Position numbers and translations under genes: made by a program
The notes under the pieces: generated by a model
Seen by the model: only the letters and a program-made list of their open reading frames with translations
The model's database searches: none
What the model was told of the DNA's origin: nothing
Shown: positions 1 to 7,806 of the stretch, piece after piece
How the letters are laid out: every line of letters begins with the position of its first letter
How positions within the stretch are numbered: the first letter of the stretch is position 1
Source of the DNA: Bifidobacterium asteroides
GTDB taxonomy: Bacteria; Actinomycetota; Actinomycetes; Actinomycetales; Bifidobacteriaceae
NCBI RefSeq assembly: GCF_009683175.1
Contig: NZ_WKKW01000001.1
Coordinates: forward strand, 1-64,000
Reading direction: 5' to 3'
Length of the DNA stretch: 64,000 nucleotides

Positions 1-63
1 TACAGCCACAAGGCCAAACCCCCAACATAAACAACGCGTTTAGTTCCTATAGCCCTGTATATG

Positions 64-864
64 TCAATCCCCCAGGGCCGCCAAGGCCTCCTTGTGCAGA
101 AGACCATTGCTGGCAAGACCATTGCCACCCCAGGGTCCCGGGTTGCCTGCCAGGTCAGTGAAGCTGCCCCCTGCCTCGGTCACGATGGGAACCAGCGCAC
201 CCATGTCATAGAGGTCAAGCTCCGGCTCTGCCGCCAGGTCGATGGCCCCCTGGGCCAGGAGCATGTATTGCCAGAAGTCGCCGAAACCACGCAGGCGCCA
301 GATTCGATCGGTCAGGTCGAGAAGCCGCTCCCGACGTCCTATGGCCTTCCATCCGGTCAGCGATGACAAGGACATGGAGGCCTCTTCCAACCGATCCACT
401 CCTGATACGTGGATGGCCTTGGGGGCTTCGCCCTGACGCGCCATGTAGGCTCCCTGACCCCGTGCAGCGTACCAGCGGGTGCCCAGCATGGGGGCCGATA
501 CCGCACCAACCACCATCTGATGGTCTGCCTCCAAGCCGATCAGGGTCGCCCATACCGGGACCCCGCGCACATAGTTCTTGGTCCCGTCAATGGGATCGAT
601 GATCCACCGCCTGCCGTTGGATTCCTGCTTTCCCAGCTCCTCGGCGTAGATGGTATCGTTGGGCCTAGCCCGGGCCAGCACGCGACGGATCACCGCCTCC
701 GCCTCCCTGTCAGCCTGGGTGACCGGAGTATTGTCCGCCTTGCGTTCCACGTGAAGATCCGGCGACTTGAAGTAGCCCATGGTGACCTGATCCGCCTGGT
801 CGGCCATGGCGATGGCCAGGTCCAGATCCTCCTGCCAGATCTGCCTTTCAGCCTCAATGCTCAT
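64..864 (-). CDS. hisN: Inositol monophosphatase-family phosphatase, probably histidinol-phosphatase (HisN-like)
   Basis: A Mg2+-dependent phosphatase of the IMPase fold, 266 residues. The metal-binding motif IDPIDGTKNY and an upstream EELG glutamate are present, and the second motif reads LYDMGALVPIVTEAGG near the C-terminus. Many actinobacteria use this family for histidinol-phosphate dephosphorylation in histidine synthesis, but inositol-1-phosphate or another sugar phosphate cannot be excluded. The ATG at 864 is chosen because a GAAAGGAG site lies just upstream; an earlier in-frame start at 933 would overlap aroA. The gene follows aroA on the same strand with a 32-bp gap, so they are probably co-transcribed. 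Confidence 0.85.
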   Translation of the reverse strand: MSIEAERQIWQEDLDLAIAMADQADQVTMGYFKSPDLHVERKADNTPVTQADREAEAVIRRVLARARPNDTIYAEELGKQESNGRRWIIDPIDGTKNYVRGVPVWATLIGLEADHQMVVGAVSAPMLGTRWYAARGQGAYMARQGEAPKAIHVSGVDRLEEASMSLSSLTGWKAIGRRERLLDLTDRIWRLRGFGDFWQYMLLAQGAIDLAAEPELDLYDMGALVPIVTEAGGSFTDLAGNPGPWGGNGLASNGLLHKEALAALGD

Positions 865-896
865 AACTCGGCTCCTTTCGCTCGATTCGCTGCGGC

Positions 897-2255
897 TTAG
901 CCTTGGCCCTCGCCTGCCAGCATCCGCTTCCACATCCCCGGGAAGTCGGGCATGGTCTTGGCCGTGGTACCGATGTTGCGCACCCTGATGCCAGGTATCC
1001 TGAGCCCGATCATGGCGGCAAAAGTAGCCATGCGATGGTCGGCATAAGTTTCCATGACAGCCCCGTGCGTACGCTGAGCAGGCACGGGCTCGATGGCCAG
1101 ACCATCATCCAGTTCGCGGGCCTGACCGCCTATTCTGGTGATTTCCGTGACCAATGCCTTCAAACGATTGGTCTCATGACCACGCAGGTGGCCGATGCCG
1201 TGCAGGCGACTGGGTCCATCGGCAAAGACCAGTATGGCCGCAATGGAAGGTACGATTTCACCCGCAGGGGACAGGTCGAAGTCGCCGAGTCCATGAATGA
1301 CTTCCCCACCACTGACCCTGCAGGTGGCACTACCCTGCCCGTCGGGAACCATGTCTACCTGCGCACTCATGGTCTCCAGATACCCGGGCAGCAAGCCGCC
1401 TGGCTGGGTGGTATGGTCTGGCCAGTTGGGAACGCTGACTTGTCCGCCCCCTATCAGTGCCGCTCCCAGGAAGGGGGCTGCATTCGACAGGTCGGGCTCC
1501 ACCTGGACCTGATCAGGCAGCTGCGTCCCAGCAGTCCCTCTGCCCTCAACGCTCCACCTGCAGCGGTCGGGATCGGCCTGGACCCGGACTCCAGCCTGAC
1601 GCAGGTCCTCAACGGTCATGGCAATGTGTGGAAGGCTGGGAAGATGTAGGCCAGAGTGGACGATGGTCATAGTGCCCTCAGCTCTGGCAGCCGGGAGCAG
1701 GAGGCCGGAAATGAACTGCGAAGACGCCGAGGAGTCTATGGTCACCTCCCTGCCTACCAGGCAATCCGGCGGTGTGAGCACAAAGGGCAGGAAGCCGTCC
1801 TGGCCCAGGTACTCGATCCTGGCTCCCAGCTGGGTCAGCCCCTCCATCAGAGGTCTCATGGGGCGGCGATAGGCCTGCTCGTCCCCGTCGAAGCGTGTGG
1901 GACCATCAGCCAGCATGGCCAGGCTCGGCACAAAGCGCATGACGGTTCCGGCCAGTCCGCAGTCCACGCGAGCGCCACCCCGGAATCGCCCGCCTGCCGG
2001 TGGAATGACGGTCACATTCGTAGCGTTGTTCGGGTCAACCCGACAGTCCACACCAAGAGCCTCCAGGGCCCCGATCATCAGGTCCGTATCACGCGACCTG
2101 AGCAGACCGGTCAGCCTGACGGGGCGGCTTCCCAGGGCCGCCAGAATCAGATACCTATTCGAGAGGGACTTGCTTCCCGGTATGGTCACCGTTGCATCCA
2201 AGGGCCCATCGGCCTGCGGCGCCGCCCATGTCTCTTCCACTGTCATGGTCACCAT
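897..2255 (-). CDS. aroA: 3-phosphoshikimate 1-carboxyvinyltransferase (EPSP synthase)
   Basis: Converts shikimate-3-phosphate and phosphoenolpyruvate to EPSP, the sixth step of the shikimate pathway, in the cytosol. The 452-residue protein shows the N-terminal substrate motif IPGSKSLSNRYLILAALG, the internal GLAGTVMRF segment and the C-terminal ETYADHRMA signature with catalytic Asp, His and Arg. Length fits the family. The start could also be the ATG two codons downstream (MTVEE). It heads a two-gene unit with the hisN-like gene. The family assignment is secure. Confidence 0.97.
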   Translation of the reverse strand: MVTMTVEETWAAPQADGPLDATVTIPGSKSLSNRYLILAALGSRPVRLTGLLRSRDTDLMIGALEALGVDCRVDPNNATNVTVIPPAGGRFRGGARVDCGLAGTVMRFVPSLAMLADGPTRFDGDEQAYRRPMRPLMEGLTQLGARIEYLGQDGFLPFVLTPPDCLVGREVTIDSSASSQFISGLLLPAARAEGTMTIVHSGLHLPSLPHIAMTVEDLRQAGVRVQADPDRCRWSVEGRGTAGTQLPDQVQVEPDLSNAAPFLGAALIGGGQVSVPNWPDHTTQPGGLLPGYLETMSAQVDMVPDGQGSATCRVSGGEVIHGLGDFDLSPAGEIVPSIAAILVFADGPSRLHGIGHLRGHETNRLKALVTEITRIGGQARELDDGLAIEPVPAQRTHGAVMETYADHRMATFAAMIGLRIPGIRVRNIGTTAKTMPDFPGMWKRMLAGEGQG

Positions 2256-2369
2256 GGTAACCGCAGGCGCAGAGCTGTTTCCCCTCCCTGCTCACCCCTC
2301 AGGACCAGCCGAGACCCGACCCTGTGCTATATTGATACACTGTGCTCATACGTTGATGCTTATGAGCGC

Positions 2370-2443
2370 CGGGCTATAGCGCAGCTTGGTAGCGCGCCTG
2401 CTTTGGGTGCAGGATGTCGCCGGTTCAAATCCGGCTAGCCCGA
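2370..2443 (+). tRNA. tRNA-Pro (anticodon TGG)
   Basis: A 74-nt cloverleaf. The acceptor arms CGGGCTA and TAGCCCG pair perfectly, the anticodon stem CCTGC/GCAGG closes a loop TTTGGGT with anticodon TGG, and the T arm is GCCGG-TTCAAAT-CCGGC. No CCA is encoded. It stands alone on the plus strand between two minus-strand genes, and its 3' end overlaps the last codons of the neighbouring MFS gene. Confidence 0.97.
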
Positions 2444-3721
2444 CTTTTGCCTTCGTCCCATTTCGGGAGTCGGATCCCTGGCGTTCATGCCCAGCAATCC
2501 CGTAATGAAGATCACGAGAGCCAGAAGACCGGTAAGGCTCGCATAAATGGACATGGTGATGGATATGCCGACCAGATTACCCAGCGTCAGAAAGACCATC
2601 TGCCCCAGAGGCGCCCCTATCATCATGACGGTCTGTACCACTCCCATAGTTGCGGCCAGGTGGTCCTCGCCCACTGTGCTGATGAGCATGGTCATGAACC
2701 GAGGGTTGATCTTGCCCAGAAGATAGTTCATGACCAAGAGCGGAACGAAGAGCAGGGCAGGGCTGCGCAGCCAGACCAGGTTGACCCCTGCCACGGCAGC
2801 TGCTGCCATGACTCCGGTCAGCAGGTGGGCTATGGGCAGCCGTCGGAGCGGATCTGCGGCAAGGAGTGCACCAAGGATGAGTCCCAGGGAGGAGATGCCG
2901 TTGACGGCGGCTATGGTCGTGCCGTAGCTTCCCCACCAGACCTCGGGCATGGAAATCAGCCCCAGGTTGAGCAGGGGCTGCAGAGCCGTCCCCAGAAGGT
3001 TGACCAGGCAGCCGAAGCCCACCATCAGGACCAGGAAGGCGGAGCGACGGAACTCCCCCAAGGTCACGCGGAGACCAGGAGCCAAGCCTAAATGCTTGTC
3101 CGCCTGTGAACTGTTGCCCGCACCCTCCGCCCTTACAAAATCCCGATAGCCAACGGCCACTAGAATCCCTGCCAGCAGGAAGGTGGCGGCGTTGATCAGC
3201 GCAAATACAGCGAATCTGTTGCCCAGGAGGGCAATCAACACTGCGCCTCCGCCTGCACTGATGACGGCCGCAACACTGGAGGCGGCCGAGGTGATCGAAG
3301 TAGCCTGGTGGAGCTGGCCAGGCAGGACCAGATGTTTGAGGACAGGCATCCACAGGCTGCCTGCATACCCTTCCAGCATGGAGGATGCCATATCCATGGC
3401 TACCAGCAGCAGAAAGACAGGCAGGCTCTTGGACCTGCCAATCGTCATGGCTATGACCAGATAGACACATACCTGAACCAGCTTGATCACCAGCTGCATC
3501 CGCGTCTTCTGCACGGTCCTGTCGGCCAGGTATCCGGTCAGGATGGCCGTCAGGGCTGGAGCCACCCAGGCCATTGAGGCTATGGAGACAGCCAGTCCGG
3601 CAAAGGGCATGGTCTGGGCATAGACGATGAAGACGATGTTGAAGAGCTCGCCTCCGACCGTATTCAACAGACTTGCCAGAACCATGGTCACGAAAGGCTT
3701 GTTCTTCAGAAGCTCCTGCAT
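2435..3721 (-). CDS. Major facilitator superfamily transporter
   Basis: A 428-residue membrane protein with about twelve hydrophobic helices and the loop-2/3 motif region (GYLADRTVQKTRMQ) typical of MFS drug/solute exporters. It is the last gene of a TetR-ABC ATPase-ABC permease-MFS run on the minus strand, 13 bp after the permease, so it is probably repressed by the same TetR protein and exports a toxic or signalling compound. Substrate is not deducible. Its stop codon at 2435-2437 lies within the oppositely oriented tRNA-Pro gene. Confidence 0.85.
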   Translation of the reverse strand: MQELLKNKPFVTMVLASLLNTVGGELFNIVFIVYAQTMPFAGLAVSIASMAWVAPALTAILTGYLADRTVQKTRMQLVIKLVQVCVYLVIAMTIGRSKSLPVFLLLVAMDMASSMLEGYAGSLWMPVLKHLVLPGQLHQATSITSAASSVAAVISAGGGAVLIALLGNRFAVFALINAATFLLAGILVAVGYRDFVRAEGAGNSSQADKHLGLAPGLRVTLGEFRRSAFLVLMVGFGCLVNLLGTALQPLLNLGLISMPEVWWGSYGTTIAAVNGISSLGLILGALLAADPLRRLPIAHLLTGVMAAAAVAGVNLVWLRSPALLFVPLLVMNYLLGKINPRFMTMLISTVGEDHLAATMGVVQTVMMIGAPLGQMVFLTLGNLVGISITMSIYASLTGLLALVIFITGLLGMNARDPTPEMGRRQKSG

Positions 3722-3734
3722 GGTCAGCCGCCGA

Positions 3735-4430
3735 TCAGGGCAGTTCGATCTTCATGAGGGTCCGGTGAAGCAGCCACCAGGCCGGCAGAGAGGCCAGAAA
3801 GATGATCAGAAGCACAAGCGCCGACAGCGGCGGGGAGAGGGAGAGCAGGTTGCCCACCACAGCGTCCAGTAGGAGCAGGACTGCAAACATGATAGGCAGC
3901 GAGCGCCTCCAGAAGCCCAGGGAAAGGGCGATGCCTACAAGCCCCACCAGTCCCGCAAGACTGGTAACCATCATGAGGAGAACCTGTCCGAACAGACTGC
4001 CTGGCGAACCCGTCCCGAGCGAACCCACAAGGCGGTCGACCAGCAGCAAGACGGTCAGGGTAATGGCCGTCCCCGCCAGGTAGGACAGGGTTGTGAAGAG
4101 ACCAACGAAGATCAGCTTGGCCAGCAGGATTCGGTCCCGCGGGATAGGGCACGACAGGGTGAGCGCCAGATTCCTCCCCGTGTAGGGGTCAATGAAGACC
4201 AGGTTGCAGAGGGCAGCGGCCACCAAAGAGAAACCCACCAGAAGGATGACCATGGCCATCTGCAGCACGAAGGCCAGGCTGGACAGTCGAGGGTCAGACC
4301 GGCCGCTCGTGTGGCCAATGGCCAGGAACATGCCTCCCAGGGCCAAGGCTGCGGCTACAACTGCCAGCCCTCCAAGGATGCAGGGCCAGAGTCTCGTCTT
4401 TTTCAGCTCCAATTTCAGCAGCGTTTTCAT
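3735..4430 (-). CDS. ABC transporter permease
   Basis: A 231-residue integral membrane protein with about six hydrophobic segments and few polar stretches, of the ABC-2-type permease kind (bacteriocin or drug export class). It begins one base after the end of the ATPase gene, so translation is probably coupled, and MFS follows after 13 bp. It presumably dimerises and pairs with the upstream ATPase. Nothing in the sequence identifies the cargo; self-protection against peptides or drugs is the usual role of such TetR-linked systems (inference). Confidence 0.8.
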   Translation of the reverse strand: MKTLLKLELKKTRLWPCILGGLAVVAAALALGGMFLAIGHTSGRSDPRLSSLAFVLQMAMVILLVGFSLVAAALCNLVFIDPYTGRNLALTLSCPIPRDRILLAKLIFVGLFTTLSYLAGTAITLTVLLLVDRLVGSLGTGSPGSLFGQVLLMMVTSLAGLVGLVGIALSLGFWRRSLPIMFAVLLLLDAVVGNLLSLSPPLSALVLLIIFLASLPAWWLLHRTLMKIELP

Positions 4431-4431
4431 A

Positions 4432-5163
4432 TCAGCCCTCCATAGCCTTGATTAGGGTCTGCTCAGCGCCTTCCTGGCCCTTACTGAGGAGCTCCGGCAC
4501 GCTGGCCCGCAGACTGACCCTGCCGCCCGCTATGACCATGACGCGGTCGGCAGTGTGCAACACCTCGGAGAGGATGTGGCTGGAAAAGAGGATCGCACTC
4601 CCCTGGGCAGCCAGATTTCGCAGGCTGTCTCGCAGCTGTCCGATAGCTATCGGGTCCAGTCCATTGAGCGGCTCGTCCAGTAGATAAAGGTCGGGATGAT
4701 GGCCCATGCACCTGGCCAGGGCCAGCCTCTGCCTCATACCCATGGAATACCTGCCAACAGCAGTGGCAGAATCGGCTGTCAATCCGACCTTTTCCAAAAG
4801 TTGGCTGATCCCGGCGGACTCGACCGCCCTATGCCCCGCGTTTGCCAGCGAAAGGTAGGCAAGGTCGATCTCCAGATTCTCCCTGGCACTCAGAGATTCG
4901 TAGAAGACAGGTTCGTTGATGGACACCCCCATCCTCGCCAGACTGCCCGGATAGCCTTCGCTGAGAGGCTTCCCCAGGAAACGGACCCGTCCACTGACAG
5001 GTCTCTGCATTCCGGACAGAATCTTCAACAGGGTGGACTTGCCAGCCCCGTTGGCTCCCAGCAAGCCCAGAATCTCGCCCTGCCCCAGGGTCAGGTCCAG
5101 ACCAGCCAGCACCTCCCTGCCTTCGAATACTTGGACGATACCGTCCGCCTCCAGCACCTTCAT
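4432..5163 (-). CDS. ABC transporter ATP-binding protein
   Basis: A 243-residue single nucleotide-binding domain with Walker A LLGANGAGKST, a signature variant YSMGMRQRLALAR and Walker B LYLLDEPLNGLD. This arrangement fits ABC-2-type export ATPases. The ATG at 5163 is chosen because AAGGAG lies five to six bases upstream and the conserved fold begins there (MKVLEADGIVQVF). A perfect 5-3-5 inverted repeat 17-29 bp upstream of the start matches one upstream of the neighbouring TetR gene, implying direct TetR control. Confidence 0.92.
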   Translation of the reverse strand: MKVLEADGIVQVFEGREVLAGLDLTLGQGEILGLLGANGAGKSTLLKILSGMQRPVSGRVRFLGKPLSEGYPGSLARMGVSINEPVFYESLSARENLEIDLAYLSLANAGHRAVESAGISQLLEKVGLTADSATAVGRYSMGMRQRLALARCMGHHPDLYLLDEPLNGLDPIAIGQLRDSLRNLAAQGSAILFSSHILSEVLHTADRVMVIAGGRVSLRASVPELLSKGQEGAEQTLIKAMEG

Positions 5164-5179
5164 AAAACTCCTTCCAAAA

Positions 5180-5192
5180 ATACCATCGGTAT
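5180..5192. promoter_or_regulatory. TetR-family operator (copy 1)
   Basis: ATACC-N3-GGTAT, a perfect inverted repeat lying 17 to 29 bp upstream of the ABC ATPase start. The same half-sites recur at 6071-6083 upstream of the TetR gene. Sharing between the two promoters is the evidence for an operator; no binding data are available. Confidence 0.75.
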
Positions 5193-5280
5193 GTTTATGG
5201 AAACAAAAATCATTCACTCGTTGAGTGCCCGAATCTTGCTAGTGACCATAGCCCTCATGGCCTTAAGAAATCCATCGGCT

Positions 5281-5994
5281 CTAAGAGACCCCTTGATCCT
5301 GATTCACGTCAGATTCCTCTTGCGTGGACTCTCCGCCTGCCGCAGTCAGAGGATTGCTCTTCAGATGCGCATGCAGGTGCACGGCTGCGCGGATGACCCG
5401 ATCATCGACGACCGGCGCCCCTATCCCCTTGAGCATATCGGCCAAGAGGGTGAACTTGGAGACCACCTGGTCCCGGGTCATGGTAGAGAATCGAATCCCT
5501 ATCCACATGTTGAGCAGGATATAGAGCACCTGGGCCAGATCCTCGGGATTGCAGGGGGCGATGGAACCATCCTCCACGCCTTCGCGGACGTAAGGGGTAA
5601 TTACATCCACAATCCTGTCCATGGATTGCAGGTACATCTCCCCTACCATGCGGGGGCTCTTCAGGAGGGTCCTGGCGGAGAATGTCACATCGAGACGTGA
5701 GTATGCCGACAGGGAGGCGATCAACTCGTTACGCAGCTTCTCCAACCCGGTCTTGCCAGGCCAGTCCCCCAGCCAGTCTTCCTGGGATGAGGACGAGGCC
5801 ATACGTTCGGTAACCGCATGGAAAATGGCCGTCTTGGAGGGGAAATGGTAATAGACTGCTCCCTTGGTCATACCGCCCAGGCCATCGACGATGTCCTGGA
5901 TGCTGGTTCCGTCGTAACCCTTTTCCAGGAAGAGCCGCTGGGCAACATCGAGGATCTGATTGCGATGCCCTTCGGGGTCCTTCGGCGTGCCCAT
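5281..5994 (-). CDS. TetR/AcrR-family transcriptional repressor
   Basis: A 237-residue regulator. The N-terminal helix-turn-helix is clear (ILDVAQRLFLEKGYDGTSIQDIVDGLG, then GAVYYHF at about residues 44-50); the C-terminal ligand domain is not assignable. It is upstream of and co-directional with the ABC/MFS genes, with a 117-bp gap containing operator copy 1, and its own promoter region carries operator copy 2. This suggests autoregulation plus repression of the export genes until an inducer binds. Confidence 0.9.
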   Translation of the reverse strand: MGTPKDPEGHRNQILDVAQRLFLEKGYDGTSIQDIVDGLGGMTKGAVYYHFPSKTAIFHAVTERMASSSSQEDWLGDWPGKTGLEKLRNELIASLSAYSRLDVTFSARTLLKSPRMVGEMYLQSMDRIVDVITPYVREGVEDGSIAPCNPEDLAQVLYILLNMWIGIRFSTMTRDQVVSKFTLLADMLKGIGAPVVDDRVIRAAVHLHAHLKSNPLTAAGGESTQEESDVNQDQGVS

Positions 5995-6069
5995 GCTGTG
6001 CCTCCCTCCTTGTCAGTGCATCAATGTCTGACCATCCTGGCCCGACCATCTTTTCTGACAAGTGTCTAT

Positions 6070-6084
6070 CATACCACTGGTATG
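6070..6084. promoter_or_regulatory. TetR-family operator (copy 2)
   Basis: CATACC-N3-GGTATG, a perfect 6-3-6 palindrome about 75 bp upstream of the tetR start. Its core (ATACC/GGTAT) is identical to the copy at 5180-5192. Position and repetition point to TetR autoregulation. Confidence 0.75.
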
Positions 6085-6121
6085 TTTTGTCTATCCATTC
6101 ATATCAGTTGCCAACTTGGCA

Positions 6122-6805
6122 TTAATCCTTCTGCAGACGGCGGATTGCCTCGTGCTGGATGGCCACCACCGCCTTGGCATCGGCGACTCCAGCTGCACAG
6201 AGCTCCTGCCAGGAGACCCAGGCCGACTGGATATGCTCGCCGGGGTCGAAGTCGGTGGGCCCCTGATGCCAGCGATGCAGATGCAGGACCGCAATGTGTC
6301 CGAGCTCGTCACTCATGCCCAGGGAGGAGTAGACATCGGGGGCGGCATCAATCCAACCGTCCTCAGGGTCCAGATGGCTTTCGGAGTCCCGAGCACCCTC
6401 CGGCCCGGGCACCAGACCAGTTTCCTCACGCAGCTCGCGCAGGACAGCCTTTACCGGGCTCTCCCCCGGGTCGATGAAGCCGGCAGGTAGGCCGAAAACG
6501 TAGCCCTGGGCACCCACCCGGTACTCCTGGGTCAGCAGATAGGCATCGGCAACGCAGTCATGCACCAGCATAACCACGCAGGGGGCGTGGCGTATAAGCT
6601 GCCTGTCAATGGTTTCCTTGGAACCGTCACGCCGGAACATGGCCACCTGCTGCTGGTCGATAACGAATATCGGACCGCGGAAGACCTCCCTGTCATCCAT
6701 CAGTTCGGGAGCGCGGGTCATATCGATGCCTTTGGGTCCCTGTCCATCCCGACCGGCCAGTCTGGCGGCCAATTCTGCCTGCAAATCCTGTGCTTCGTCG
6801 CTCAT
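6122..6805 (-). CDS. Nudix hydrolase, ADP-ribose pyrophosphatase-like
   Basis: A 227-residue enzyme with a complete Nudix box (GFIDPGESPVKAVLRELREE, followed by TGLV), the metal site for cleaving nucleoside-diphosphate-linked substrates. The preceding LPAG and overall length fit ADP-ribose pyrophosphatases, though other NDP-X substrates are possible. The start at 6805 is set by AGGAGG nine bases upstream; the longer in-frame start would lie on top of that site. It is the last gene of the pdtaR-polA-nif3 run, 35 bp after nif3. Confidence 0.88.
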   Translation of the reverse strand: MSDEAQDLQAELAARLAGRDGQGPKGIDMTRAPELMDDREVFRGPIFVIDQQQVAMFRRDGSKETIDRQLIRHAPCVVMLVHDCVADAYLLTQEYRVGAQGYVFGLPAGFIDPGESPVKAVLRELREETGLVPGPEGARDSESHLDPEDGWIDAAPDVYSSLGMSDELGHIAVLHLHRWHQGPTDFDPGEHIQSAWVSWQELCAAGVADAKAVVAIQHEAIRRLQKD

Positions 6806-6840
6806 GAAATCAATCCTCCTCAACCATCAACCCTCAGCCG

Positions 6841-7758
6841 TCAGCGCACCACCATGGTCCAGGGATCGGTGATGATGGATGAGACCTCCACCTGTGGACG
6901 GACACCGGTAGCCGTCTCCAAGGTCCCGGCGATGTCTCCCTTGGCGTAGCGGAACCAGAGGCCCTCGATGGCCGAATGCGGTGTATTGATCAGCATAGGT
7001 CTGGGCTGATTAGGCCGACCGGCCATCCGGGCCTCGTAGAGGGCCTGCTGGTAGGCATCCGTGGCAGGGTGATGGCGCAGATCGCTGGTGATGTAGACAT
7101 CAGCCCCCGTGGACCGGACCAGGTCGAACTCGGAGTCCCCCGAGCCGGGCAGCAGGGCAACCGTGGAGACCATGGCCTTGGACGGTCCGACCGCCTGAAC
7201 ACCCAGAACAGTCTTGGGCAGGAGGCCCGCCACTGTATGGACCAAATCCTCAAATGGCGTAGGCTTGGGAAGCCGTCCCCAGCGGCCCAGGCCTACCTGG
7301 ATTCCCTGATCGGCGTGCAGATCACGCTTTGAGACCGGCTGTGGGGCCAACGGCCGCGCCTCCTGCAGTTCCAGGGCATCGGCTGCGGCCTGGGCCACGC
7401 CGCGGTAGGCGGCATCAGCGTTGGTATGCCCCACCCAGAGGCCGCAGCGTCCCTCGATCAGCCTGGTTATCATATCCCCTCTAAAGTCCAGTCCGGAGAC
7501 CTGGTGGACCGACCTGAAGAAGAGCGGGTGGTGGGTGATCAGCAGGTCGGCCTTATGATCCAGAGCCTCCTGTACCACATCGGGCCGAGGGTCCACGGCG
7601 CACCAGATGCGTCTGACTGGCCAGGAGGGATCTCCTGCCACCAGACCCGGATGGTCCCAGTCCTCTGCGTAATCCAAGGGGTAGAGCCCCTCCAGCAAAT
7701 CCACCACCTGGCCCAAAGGCACCGAAGGCCTCTGAACCTCATCCTGTTCATCAGGCAT
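6841..7758 (-). CDS. Nif3-like dinuclear metal-centre protein (NIF3/YbgI family)
   Basis: A 305-residue protein of the widely conserved Nif3 family, a hexameric di-metal protein often annotated as a GTP cyclohydrolase 1 type 2 homologue; the true activity is uncertain. Metal-ligand motifs are visible: LLITHHPLFF (His pair), GLWVGHTNADAA and the C-terminal NTPHSAIEGLW region. A GGAGGGATCG site supports the ATG at 7758 over an earlier one. It sits between polA (48-bp gap) and the Nudix gene, as in other actinobacteria. Confidence 0.88.
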   Translation of the reverse strand: MPDEQDEVQRPSVPLGQVVDLLEGLYPLDYAEDWDHPGLVAGDPSWPVRRIWCAVDPRPDVVQEALDHKADLLITHHPLFFRSVHQVSGLDFRGDMITRLIEGRCGLWVGHTNADAAYRGVAQAAADALELQEARPLAPQPVSKRDLHADQGIQVGLGRWGRLPKPTPFEDLVHTVAGLLPKTVLGVQAVGPSKAMVSTVALLPGSGDSEFDLVRSTGADVYITSDLRHHPATDAYQQALYEARMAGRPNQPRPMLINTPHSAIEGLWFRYAKGDIAGTLETATGVRPQVEVSSIITDPWTMVVR

Positions 7759-7806
7759 GACGATCCCTCCTCGGATCCTGTTGGGCCCAGGCCACCCCAT
7801 GTCAGG

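Noticed and set aside
2370-2443. tRNA-Pro considered as an integration site
   Set aside because: No integrase gene, no duplicated tRNA 3' end and no compositional change in the flanking genes.
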